Below, piece after piece: positions 16,628 to 23,398 of a DNA stretch of 25,244 bases. The notes beneath the pieces are model-generated. The model saw only the letters and a list, made by a program, of their open reading frames with translations. It did no database searches and was not told where the DNA came from. The stretch is from UBA2108 sp963925495 (GTDB taxonomy: Bacteria > Bacteroidota > Bacteroidia > Flavobacteriales_G > Salibacteraceae): NCBI GenBank assembly GCA_963925495.1, contig CAWUST010000019.1, forward strand, positions 1 to 25,244, in the 5' to 3' direction. Positions within the stretch are counted from its first letter, which is position 1, and every line of letters begins with the position of its first letter. The translations under genes were made by a program, and so were the position numbers.

Positions 16628-17326
16628 TTAAATTTTTCCTTCGTCAGCAAAACTGTAATAGCTGTTTTCAGCAATAATAAGATGATCTAGAACAGAAATT
16701 TCTAGAATTTGACCAGCTTCTTTTATTTTTTTCGTAAGACTAATATCTGGGCCACTTGGTTTTAAATTTCCTGATGGGTGATTATGAACTAGTATAACGG
16801 ATGAAGCCATCTTATCTAGTGCAACTTTAAATATTATTTTGGTGTCGGCTACAGTACCACTAATTCCACCATGACTAATTCTTTCTTTGCCAAGTACTTT
16901 ATTTGCTCTATTCAAAAGAAGTATCCAAAATTCTTCATGATTAATATCTCCAATTAATTCTTGAAATACTTCAAAAACATGTTGACTTGAACCTATTTTA
17001 ATTCGTTTTATTGCGCCATTTTCTTTTCTTCTTCTTCCTAATTCTAAAGCTGCTATAATGGTAATGGCCTTTGCTTCACCGATACCTTTGTATTTAATTA
17101 GCTCCGAAACGTTTCTCTTTCCAAGTTGAAATAAGTTATTGTCACACTCTCCAAGTATTCTTTTACACAAATCAATTGCGCTTTCGCCTTTTGAACCCGA
17201 ACCAATTAATATTGCTAATAATTCTGCGTCACTCAAGGTTGTTCGCCCTTTGAGTAACAGTTTTTCACGCGGCTTATCATCATCAGCCCACATTTTTATT
17301 GGTTTTCTGTCTATTGATTCTTCCAT
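16628..17326 (-). CDS. radC: RadC family protein (JAB/MPN+ domain)
   Basis: This 232-residue protein has an N-terminal helix-hairpin-helix UPF0758 region (LSDAELLAILIGSGSKGESA, YKGIGEAKAITIIAALELGRR) and a C-terminal JAB1/MPN+ metalloprotease-like domain. The zinc motif is intact: HNHPSG with His181 and His183, and Asp194 in PSGPD. Despite the name, RadC is not shown to repair DNA; its role is uncertain. I chose the ATG at 17326. The longer frame to 17368 needs a TTG start that falls inside the terminator hairpin of the upstream lipoprotein gene. It is followed closely by the deacetylase-like gene (6 bases). Confidence 0.94.
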   Translation of the reverse strand: MEESIDRKPIKMWADDDKPREKLLLKGRTTLSDAELLAILIGSGSKGESAIDLCKRILGECDNNLFQLGKRNVSELIKYKGIGEAKAITIIAALELGRRRKENGAIKRIKIGSSQHVFEVFQELIGDINHEEFWILLLNRANKVLGKERISHGGISGTVADTKIIFKVALDKMASSVILVHNHPSGNLKPSGPDISLTKKIKEAGQILEISVLDHLIIAENSYYSFADEGKI

Positions 17327-17353
17327 GAAACTAAAATAGGAAAGTATAAGAAC

Positions 17354-17384
17354 AAAAAAAGCCCACAATAATATTGTGAGCTTT
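17354..17384 (-). terminator. Rho-independent terminator of the small lipoprotein gene
   Basis: On the minus strand, AAAGCTCACAA pairs with TTGTGGGCTTT around a TATTA loop (11 bp, one G-U) and runs into a T tract. It lies 20 bases beyond the alternate-frame stop at 17405 and 69 beyond the in-frame stop at 17454. Confidence 0.85.
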
Positions 17385-17453
17385 AATTTAAGTATTTAGA
17401 AATACTATATACTTTCTTCAACTTCAACCTCTTCTACCTCAGTAGATTCAGCC

Positions 17454-17702
17454 TCAATCGTTACCATCAGCTCCAGTAGGACCGGCTACTGTTGAATCAG
17501 TTCCAGCAGGACCGGCTTCTGTTGAATCAGCTCCAGCAAGACCGGATAATGTTGAATCAGCACTAGTATCTCCTTTTGGTTCATCATCGCCATCAGCAGC
17601 AACTTGTTCTTGGCCTTTTACTTCATCCTTAACAGTTTCACCGCCTGAAGAACATGCGAACATAAAACCAGTTACTAACACAAATAGAAATACCTTTTTC
17701 AT
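17454..17702 (-). CDS. Small repeat lipoprotein, probably truncated by a frameshift
   Basis: As read, this is an 82-residue lipoprotein: the signal peptide ends in FAC (Cys17) and is followed by an acidic Gly/Asp-rich chain. Three 10-residue repeats follow (ADSTLSGLAG, ADSTEAGPAG, TDSTVAGPTG), then a partial unit ADGND and a stop at 17454-17456. Just beyond, the +1 frame stays open to a TAG at 17405-17407 and reads AESTEVEEVEVEESI, whose AESTE continues the repeat theme. A one-base insertion near 17456-17470 would explain this, so the original gene may have spanned 17405-17702. I recognise no family; low-complexity lipoproteins like this are common in Bacteroidota. A TATATTTG promoter element lies 22 bases upstream. 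Confidence 0.72.
   Translation of the reverse strand: MKKVFLFVLVTGFMFACSSGGETVKDEVKGQEQVAADGDDEPKGDTSADSTLSGLAGADSTEAGPAGTDSTVAGPTGADGND
17471..17560 (-). repeat. Three tandem 30-bp repeats within the small lipoprotein gene
   Basis: Three imperfect direct copies of a 30-base unit lie at 17471-17500, 17501-17530 and 17531-17560. Each contains GATTCAACA and CCGGTC on the coding strand and encodes one 10-residue repeat. Such units can expand or contract by recombination or slippage. Confidence 0.9.
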
Positions 17703-17724
17703 CTTTTTATAATTTTAAGTTTGT

Positions 17725-17732
17725 CAAATATA
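17725..17732 (-). promoter_or_regulatory. Candidate -7 promoter element of the small lipoprotein gene
   Basis: TATATTTG on the minus strand matches TAnnTTTG and lies 22 bases upstream of the ATG, just downstream of the rpsT terminator. No TTG -33 element is at the usual distance. Confidence 0.45.
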
Positions 17733-17763
17733 GTTTTTTTTGTGAGAATGGTGCTATTTGGAC

Positions 17764-17804
17764 AAAAAAAAGCCCTATCCTTAAAAAGGATAGAGCTTTT
17801 TTTT
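17764..17804 (-). terminator. Rho-independent terminator after rpsT
   Basis: A 12-bp stem (AGCTCTATCCTT with AAGGATAGGGCT on the minus strand, one G-U pair, 3-base loop) is flanked by eight A and eight T residues. It lies 13 bases after the rpsT stop. Confidence 0.9.
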
Positions 17805-17817
17805 AATGTAAATTCTT

Positions 17818-18069
17818 TTACAAAGCCGAAACCATACGAGTAAGTTTCGATTTTAAATTCGAAGCGTTGTTCTTATGAATCAAATTGTTTTTCGCTAATT
17901 TGTCTACCATAGAAATTACTTTCGGTAAACTTTCTTCAGCTACTTTTTTAACAGATTCTGAACGTAATATACGAATTGCATTCCGCGCTGTCTTTTGAAC
18001 GTAGCGATTACGAATTCTTCTTACTTTAATTTGTCTTATTCTTTTCTGAGCAGACTTGTGAGTTGCCAT
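17818..18069 (-). CDS. rpsT: 30S ribosomal protein S20
   Basis: This 83-residue basic protein is a small-subunit ribosomal protein that binds 16S rRNA. It has the expected N-terminus MATHKSAQKRIRQ, the helix RNRYVQKTARNAIR, and the C-terminal helix with LIHKNNASNLKSKLTRMV. Length is normal. It lies 22 bases downstream of tRNA-Glu with no promoter seen between, so the two are probably transcribed together and end at the hairpin at 17764-17804. Confidence 0.97.
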   Translation of the reverse strand: MATHKSAQKRIRQIKVRRIRNRYVQKTARNAIRILRSESVKKVAEESLPKVISMVDKLAKNNLIHKNNASNLKSKLTRMVSAL

Positions 18070-18091
18070 AATATTACTTTATAAAAAATTG

Positions 18092-18163
18092 TAGCCCATA
18101 GGAGAATCGAACTCCTGTTACCAGGATGAAAACCTGAGGTCCTAACCACTAGACGAATGGGCC
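18092..18163 (-). tRNA. tRNA-Glu (anticodon UUC)
   Basis: On the minus strand a full cloverleaf can be folded. The acceptor stem is GGCCCAT with ATGGGCT (first pair G-U), the D arm has CGTCTAGTGGTTAGGAC, the anticodon stem is TCAGG/CCTGG around the loop TTTTCAT (anticodon TTC), and the T arm is AGGAGTTCGATTCTCCT. The 3' CCA is not encoded. It lies directly upstream of rpsT. Confidence 0.95.
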
Positions 18164-18234
18164 AAAAAATGAATCCGTCTATTTCTAAACTTCCTCTTAT
18201 TTCAATGAATTAATCGCTCTTTCAAAAGCGGGTG

Positions 18235-18264
18235 CAAAAGTAATAAGGTTTTTAAGATTTGCAA
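18235..18264 (-). promoter_or_regulatory. Bacteroidota-type promoter for tRNA-Glu and rpsT
   Basis: On the minus strand a TTG (18264-18262), 19 bases, then TACTTTTG (18242-18235) match the phylum's TTG / TAnnTTTG promoter with good spacing. It places transcription start about 60-65 bases before the mature tRNA. Confidence 0.65.
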
Positions 18265-18388
18265 CTTTTTTTGTGAAATTTATTTTAAGGTTATTCACTT
18301 TTTTTTGGGAAGAAGTTTATGGATAATATTTATACCGTATAAATACAGGTTTTGGAACTTATGTTACACTATTTCCCCAAACAAGTTT

Positions 18389-18396
18389 TACCTTTG
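18389..18396 (+). promoter_or_regulatory. Candidate -7 promoter element of the NqrM-like gene
   Basis: TACCTTTG matches TAnnTTTG and ends 4 bases before the ATG at 18401. If transcription starts at the usual distance, the mRNA would begin at or near the start codon (leaderless). No clear -33 element was found. Confidence 0.45.
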
Positions 18397-18400
18397 TTGC

Positions 18401-18592
18401 ATGAAAATAATACTACTTTCTATATTACTCATGGGACTTGCCTTTGCTGGAATAGCTATTAAAATTCTCCTGAAAAAAGATGGCGAATTTGCTGGAACTT
18501 GTGCCTCTAATAGCCCATTTTTAAACGAAGAAGGAAAGCCATGTGGTTTTTGTGGGGCTTTACCGGAAGATAAATGCCAGAAAGAAGAGTAG
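18401..18592 (+). CDS. Small one-helix, four-cysteine protein; NqrM-like Na+-NQR maturation candidate
   Basis: This 63-residue protein has one membrane helix (about 3-24), then KK and a short cytoplasmic or periplasmic part with four cysteines (Cys34, Cys48, Cys51, Cys59; motif GTC, CGFC, DKC). I chose the ATG at 18401; the longer frame from 18305 would add 32 residues ahead of this helix and would place its start upstream of the promoter-like TACCTTTG. NqrM (DUF539) of proteobacteria, a factor thought to deliver iron to the NqrD/NqrE site, is also a small protein with one helix and four cysteines, the key one near residue 33, and sits next to apbE. Here apbE and the nqr operon are also adjacent, apbE being convergent. 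The match is by architecture and context, not proven homology. Otherwise it would be called a small membrane protein of unknown function. Confidence 0.6.
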   Translation: MKIILLSILLMGLAFAGIAIKILLKKDGEFAGTCASNSPFLNEEGKPCGFCGALPEDKCQKEE

Positions 18593-18825
18593 ATTAAAAG
18601 CTCAGTTTTCACTCAACTTCTTCGTTATCAAAAAACCACGCAAGCATAACCATAAGGTTAGGAAAAGACCATAGACCCCAACCAAATCACGAGTTTACTT
18701 GTTTTGTTTTTATAATGTAAGTTTATACTAATGAGTTGCTTAAGGATAGTATGTGAAATATTAGACAATGGAATATTTTAAAATAATATTTAAAAAAATA
18801 GATTTTTAGTTTGAAAATATTTGCC

Positions 18826-19923
18826 TTATTCAACTAATTCAATTTGACTTTTCAGTTTTTCTGAAATATAATATTCATAATTTCCTTTTTCGTTAGCATA
18901 AATCATAAAGGCATCTAAACTGTATTTGTTTGCTTCAATGTATTTAATGCTTTTTTCTAATCCCATTACCATAAAACTAGTCGCCAAAGCATCGGCACTG
19001 GCACATTTACTTGAGATAACGGTTGCACTTAAAATTTCTTTTTTTGCTGGGTAACCAGAAACTGGATCAATGGTATGGTGGTATTTTTTTCCGTCTATTT
19101 CGTAAAATTTCCTGTAATTCCCTGAAGTTGCTATGGCTTTGTAATCTAATTCTAAGGTTGCTTCCAATTTTCTCTGGGATGCATTTTCTTCTGGCTTATC
19201 AATTCCTACTTTCCATTTACTTCCGTCTTTTTTCTCACCTCTGGCGATCATTTCACCGCCAATTTCTATCAGGTAGTTTTCAATTTGAAATCCCAACATT
19301 AGCCTTGACATCATATCTGCGCTATAACCCTGAGCGATGGCATTAAAATCAAGCTGCATACCTTCCATTGTCTTTTTTATTAGAAGAGTCTCCGGAACTC
19401 TAGATTGAAGCATAAGGTCGGAAATGGCTAATTCTTCCTCACCAAAAATCACTCTTAAATTTTCCATTTTAGTAAGTTCAAGCAAACTACTAACTTCAGA
19501 GCTGTCAATTTCTGTTCTTTGTTTTGCATTTTTGCCAAAACCCCAATAAGTAACCAATGGTTTTACCAAAGGATTAAAAGCATGATGTGTATTCTCATAA
19601 AAAATGTAAGACGTCATTAGATTTCGTAAAAAATGGTTGTCAATTTCTACCGCTTCATTGGTATTATTAAAACGGCTTATCATACTTGACTCCAACCACA
19701 AGGACATAGATTGGTCCAATACATTCAATAATGAATCAACTGATTTTTTAGGTACATCAGCTTTACCAAAGTATAGTATTTTGTAAGTCGTGCCTTGTGC
19801 TTCTCCGTTGAGTTCCTTGAGCGAATTTGGGTCAATTTTAACTTCAGAGGATTCATTGGAACAACTTAGGATAAGTATCGCTATTAACGAAACCAGAGTA
19901 GAGGTTGTAATTATATTTTTCAT
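18826..19923 (-). CDS. apbE: FAD:protein FMN transferase (ApbE), lipoprotein
   Basis: This 365-residue enzyme covalently attaches FMN from FAD to threonine residues of NqrB and NqrC. A lipoprotein signal ends at LSC (Cys21), placing the enzyme outside the cytoplasm. Family motifs seen in order are GEAQGTTYKI, MSLWLESSMISRFN, LDFNAIAQGYSADMM, YLIEIGGEMIARG, WKVGIDKP, IATSGNYRKF, HHTIDPVSGYP and SADALATSFMVMG; the last three carry the usual FAD and magnesium-binding residues. It lies directly after the nqr operon but is separated from it by a terminator at 20000-20026, so it is probably transcribed on its own or by read-through. Confidence 0.96.
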   Translation of the reverse strand: MKNIITTSTLVSLIAILILSCSNESSEVKIDPNSLKELNGEAQGTTYKILYFGKADVPKKSVDSLLNVLDQSMSLWLESSMISRFNNTNEAVEIDNHFLRNLMTSYIFYENTHHAFNPLVKPLVTYWGFGKNAKQRTEIDSSEVSSLLELTKMENLRVIFGEEELAISDLMLQSRVPETLLIKKTMEGMQLDFNAIAQGYSADMMSRLMLGFQIENYLIEIGGEMIARGEKKDGSKWKVGIDKPEENASQRKLEATLELDYKAIATSGNYRKFYEIDGKKYHHTIDPVSGYPAKKEILSATVISSKCASADALATSFMVMGLEKSIKYIEANKYSLDAFMIYANEKGNYEYYISEKLKSQIELVE

Positions 19924-19999
19924 AGTATTATATCTACAAGATAATTTAGAAGTTACTTATTCTTTACTAATTTAAAGTAATCGAGTAACTTATTTAAAC

Positions 20000-20026
20000 A
20001 AAAAATCCTGCCGAAGCAGGATTTTT
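20000..20026 (-). terminator. Rho-independent terminator of the nqr operon, UUCG tetraloop
   Basis: On the minus strand AAAAATCCTGC pairs with GCAGGATTTTT around a C(TTCG)G tetraloop and runs into T residues, 8 bases after the nqrF stop. Confidence 0.9.
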
Positions 20027-20033
20027 CAAAATT

Positions 20034-21329
20034 TTATCCTCCGAAATCATCGAAGGCAACGTTTTCTGGAGGAACCCCCCATTCGTCGCACATTTTTAAA
20101 ACTGCTTGATTCATCATAGGAGGTCCACAGAAATAATATTCTATATCTTCAGGAGCGTCATGTGTGCTCAAATAATTATCAATTAAAGATTGATGAACAA
20201 AACCAACGAAACCGTCTCCTTCGCCATTCATTGTTTCTTTGACTTTCCAATTATCTTCTTCCATAGGTTCAGAAAGGACTAAATAGAATTTAAAATTCGG
20301 GAAATCTTTTTCCAAAGCATAAAAATGATCTAAATAGAATAATTCTCTTTTTGAACGTCCACCATACCAATAAGAAACTTTTCTTCCAGTTTTAATAGTA
20401 CGGAATAATTCATACAAATGAGAACGCATAGGGGCCATTCCAGCTCCACCACCAACGTATAACATTTCAGAATCATTGTGCTTGATAAAGAAATCTCCAT
20501 AAGGTCCAGAAACAGTTACTTTATCTCCAACTTTTCTTGAGAAAATATAAGAAGAGGCAACTCCAGGGTTTACATCCATCCAGCCATTTTTAGCTCTGTC
20601 CCAAGGTGGAGTAGCAATACGGACATTCAGCATTATTTTCCGTCCTTCGGCAGGGTATGAAGCCATTGAGTAAGCACGTTCAACCAGCTCATTATTTTTC
20701 ATGGATAATGGCCAAAGATTAAACTTATCCCATTCTGCTTTGAATTTTTGCGGGTCACCAGGATGTTCTTCTGGATGAGCTTCAATGCCAATATCTTTAA
20801 AATCAATAGTACATTTTGGAATTTCAATTTGAATATATCCACCGGCTTGGTAGTCCATATCCTCAGGTAATTCAACTATAAATTCTTTAATGAAAGAAGC
20901 AACACTATAATTAGAAACTACTGTAGCTTCCCATTTTTTAATTCCAAATATTTCTTCTGGAATAGAAATAACCATGTCTTCTTTTACTTTTACTTGACAC
21001 CCCAAACGCATATCGTCTGCGATTTCTTTTCTAGAGAAGTTAGGAACTTCTGTAGGTAAAATGGATCCTCCACCGGAATGAACTTGACAAGTACATTGAA
21101 TACATGTTCCACCACCACCACAAGCGGAAGGTAAAAAGATACCTGCATTTCCAAGAGTTGTCAATAAGGAGCTTCCAGCTTCTACTTCAAGTTCCTTTTC
21201 TCCATTAATTTTAATAATAACAGGTCCAGAAGAAGATAATTTTGCTTTTGCAAAAAGTAAAAGAGCTACTAATAATAGAGTTACGATTAAGAAAACTACT
21301 ATAGCGGTAATAATTGTTGTTATTAACAT
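20034..21329 (-). CDS. nqrF: Na+-NQR subunit F (NADH-oxidising subunit)
   Basis: This 431-residue protein is the electron input module of the Na+-pumping NADH:quinone oxidoreductase. It has an N-terminal membrane helix (about 5-28), then a [2Fe-2S] domain with Cys70, Cys76, Cys79 and Cys111, the same spacing as in Vibrio. An FAD domain follows (RAYSMASYP, GPYGDFF) and an NADH domain (YVGGGAGMAPMRSHL, YYFCGPPMMNQAV), ending in the family's FDDFGG. It is slightly longer than the about 408-residue Vibrio protein; an extra stretch around KAEWDKFNLWPLSMKNN accounts for some of this. It is the last gene of the operon, 24 bases after nqrE. Confidence 0.98.
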   Translation of the reverse strand: MLITTIITAIVVFLIVTLLLVALLLFAKAKLSSSGPVIIKINGEKELEVEAGSSLLTTLGNAGIFLPSACGGGGTCIQCTCQVHSGGGSILPTEVPNFSRKEIADDMRLGCQVKVKEDMVISIPEEIFGIKKWEATVVSNYSVASFIKEFIVELPEDMDYQAGGYIQIEIPKCTIDFKDIGIEAHPEEHPGDPQKFKAEWDKFNLWPLSMKNNELVERAYSMASYPAEGRKIMLNVRIATPPWDRAKNGWMDVNPGVASSYIFSRKVGDKVTVSGPYGDFFIKHNDSEMLYVGGGAGMAPMRSHLYELFRTIKTGRKVSYWYGGRSKRELFYLDHFYALEKDFPNFKFYLVLSEPMEEDNWKVKETMNGEGDGFVGFVHQSLIDNYLSTHDAPEDIEYYFCGPPMMNQAVLKMCDEWGVPPENVAFDDFGG

Positions 21330-21353
21330 TGTAATTTGTTTATCGTTTTAAAA

Positions 21354-21971
21354 TTATAATTTTATCCCCATAAAACTCATGAAAGCAATACCCATAAGTC
21401 CAGTTATAATGAAAGTAATTCCTAATCCTCTCAAGGGAGCAGGTACATGAGAATATCTTATTTTTTCTCTTATTGCAGCAATAGCAACAATGGCTAAAAA
21501 CCAACCTACACCAGAACCAAGTCCAAAAGAAGTAGCTTCTAAGATAGTAGCATATTGACGCTCTTGCATAAATAATGCACCTCCCAAAATAGAACAGTTT
21601 ACAGCTATAAGTGGAAGAAATATACCCAACGCGCCATAAAGAGCAGGAGCAAATTTCTCAACAATCATTTCTACTAACTGTACCATAGATGCAATTACGG
21701 CGATAAAAAGAATAAAGCTTAAGAAACTAAGATCAACTGTGGCAAAATCATCACCTAACCAAGACAAAGCGCCTTCTTTAAGCACATAGTTTTCTAACAA
21801 ATAGTTAATTGGAACTGTTATTCCTAATACGAATATTACAGCCGCACCAAGTCCTACACCTGTTGTAACGGTTTTAGAAACAGCCAAATAGGAACACATC
21901 CCTAGAAAATAGGCGAAAATCATATTTTCTATGAAAATGCCTTTTACGAATATATTTACTAATTCTTCCAT
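21354..21971 (-). CDS. nqrE: Na+-NQR subunit E
   Basis: This 205-residue integral membrane subunit of Na+-NQR has about six helices. Cys26 (FLGMCSYLAVS) and Cys126 (AVNCSILGG) are the two cysteines expected to ligate, with two from NqrD, the iron centre buried between the subunits. MQERQYATILEATSFGLGSG near 133-152 is typical. It lies 19 bases downstream of nqrD. Confidence 0.97.
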   Translation of the reverse strand: MEELVNIFVKGIFIENMIFAYFLGMCSYLAVSKTVTTGVGLGAAVIFVLGITVPINYLLENYVLKEGALSWLGDDFATVDLSFLSFILFIAVIASMVQLVEMIVEKFAPALYGALGIFLPLIAVNCSILGGALFMQERQYATILEATSFGLGSGVGWFLAIVAIAAIREKIRYSHVPAPLRGLGITFIITGLMGIAFMSFMGIKL

Positions 21972-21990
21972 AATTTTTTTCTTTTATGAA

Positions 21991-22665
21991 TTAGTGAGAT
22001 TCAATTAATTGTGTGTTTTTAGATCGTTGAATCCAAATAATTACCCCAACTAGAATTAAAGCCATAGGGGGAAGGATAATCATGTTGTTATTCATATATC
22101 CCATTGCATATAATCCCGTTTTAGCAGTAGCATCACCAAGGAGTGAAATCCCAAAAAGTTTACCTGATCCCAAAATCTCTCGAACCACAGCAACAACAAC
22201 TAAAACCCAACCGTAACCAATTGCATTACCAAATCCATCCAACAAAGAAGGCCAAGGTTTGTTAGCTAAAGCAAAAGCTTCTAACCTACCCATGATAATA
22301 CAGTTCGTAATAATAAGTCCAACAAATACAGATAGTTGTTTACTTACATCATATACAAATGCCTTTAATACTTGATCTACCAAAATAACCAAGGCAGCTA
22401 CAATTACTAATTGAACAATTATTCGAATACGATCTGGGATTTTGTTTCTTAAAACAGAAACAATAACATTACCTGCGATCATTACGAACATTACTGACAA
22501 GGTCATTACAACAGCATTTTTCACTTGAGTTGTAATTGCCAATGCCGAACAAATACCTAATACCTGTACGGTAATCGGATTTTGATCATCTAATGGATCT
22601 TTTAAGAGCTGACGATTCTTCTTTGAGAATAGAGGCTCTGTTTCTATTGTAGCAACTTCAGCCAT
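21991..22665 (-). CDS. nqrD: Na+-NQR subunit D
   Basis: This 224-residue membrane subunit is homologous to NqrE and packs against it in inverted orientation. Cys39 (QVLGICSALAIT) and Cys122 (TNCIIMGRLEAFA) are the expected ligands for the inter-subunit iron centre. The segment SLLDGFGNAIGYGWVL and the later VREILGSGKLFG are family hallmarks. It begins 4 bases after the nqrC stop, suggesting translational coupling. Confidence 0.97.
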   Translation of the reverse strand: MAEVATIETEPLFSKKNRQLLKDPLDDQNPITVQVLGICSALAITTQVKNAVVMTLSVMFVMIAGNVIVSVLRNKIPDRIRIIVQLVIVAALVILVDQVLKAFVYDVSKQLSVFVGLIITNCIIMGRLEAFALANKPWPSLLDGFGNAIGYGWVLVVVAVVREILGSGKLFGISLLGDATAKTGLYAMGYMNNNMIILPPMALILVGVIIWIQRSKNTQLIESH

Positions 22666-22669
22666 AATA

Positions 22670-23386
22670 TTATTTTATTGTTTCGAAATAAGGTTTGTAA
22701 ACTTGAAATGATCGAATAACCATTTCCTCAACACCAACTGAAGTAATTGTTCCTCCAGTAATTCCATCAATACCAGAAGGGTCTTCAAGACCTCCGCCAC
22801 CTTTTAGAATTTTCATACTAACTTCTCCATCGGTGTAAATAACGTCATTTTTAAATTGATCGCCAAAGGAGTCTTCACTAATTTCAGCACCCAATCCTGG
22901 AGTTTCTGTTTTGTGATCGAAAGTTGCACCAAATACAGTATTCAAATCGCTTTTAAGAGAAACAAATCCCCAAACCGGTCCCCAAAGCCCAGTTCCAACC
23001 ATTGGTACAACGTATATTTTGTCTCCATCTTTTTCACAAATAAAAAGTGGATACTCAACTGCTTCTTCAGTTCTCGCTTTCGCTCTTACTTCCTTATATT
23101 GTTTCTGTATGTCAATATCAAAAGCTTTAACACCTTCTAATACTTCACCTTTATTATTCAATACAACTTGCTCGATAACATATTTATCAAACAAGTCAGA
23201 AGCTTCTTCTCTGGTACTTAAGACGCTAATCGAGTACAGAATATTCTGCATTTTTTCCATCTTCACATTTTCGGTCTGAAAAGGTTTGAGCTGGATAGCT
23301 GCAATGGAAAGAACGGCTCCTACAATAACCACCATAGCTATTGAAAAACCGAATGTGTAATCGTTACTATTTTTATTTAATGTCAT
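22670..23386 (-). CDS. nqrC: Na+-NQR subunit C (covalent FMN)
   Basis: This 238-residue protein has one N-terminal helix (about 12-32) and a periplasmic FMN-binding domain. The flavinylation motif is DGITGGTITS near 207-216, with Thr213 as the expected phosphoester-linked FMN site modified by ApbE. Upstream family segments are YVVPMVGTGLWGPVWGFVSL and HKTETPGLGAEI. The motif reads TGGT rather than the SGAT of Vibrio, still within the usual range. It lies 12 bases after nqrB. Confidence 0.97.
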   Translation of the reverse strand: MTLNKNSNDYTFGFSIAMVVIVGAVLSIAAIQLKPFQTENVKMEKMQNILYSISVLSTREEASDLFDKYVIEQVVLNNKGEVLEGVKAFDIDIQKQYKEVRAKARTEEAVEYPLFICEKDGDKIYVVPMVGTGLWGPVWGFVSLKSDLNTVFGATFDHKTETPGLGAEISEDSFGDQFKNDVIYTDGEVSMKILKGGGGLEDPSGIDGITGGTITSVGVEEMVIRSFQVYKPYFETIK

Positions 23387-23398
23387 AAGTCTAATATT

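Noticed and set aside
17327..17368. Longer radC start adding 14 N-terminal residues (MWAFFVLILSYFSF)
   Set aside because: It needs a TTG start at 17368 that lies inside the terminator hairpin of the upstream gene, and the added residues are not part of the RadC family. The ATG at 17326 is better.
18305..18400. 32-residue N-terminal extension of the NqrM-like protein
   Set aside because: It would place residues ahead of the membrane helix and its start lies upstream of a good TACCTTTG promoter element. The ATG at 18401 gives a protein that begins with the helix.
18770..18800. AT-only hairpin after apbE as a terminator
   Set aside because: The possible stem (AATATT with AATATT) has no G-C pairs and would be too weak.
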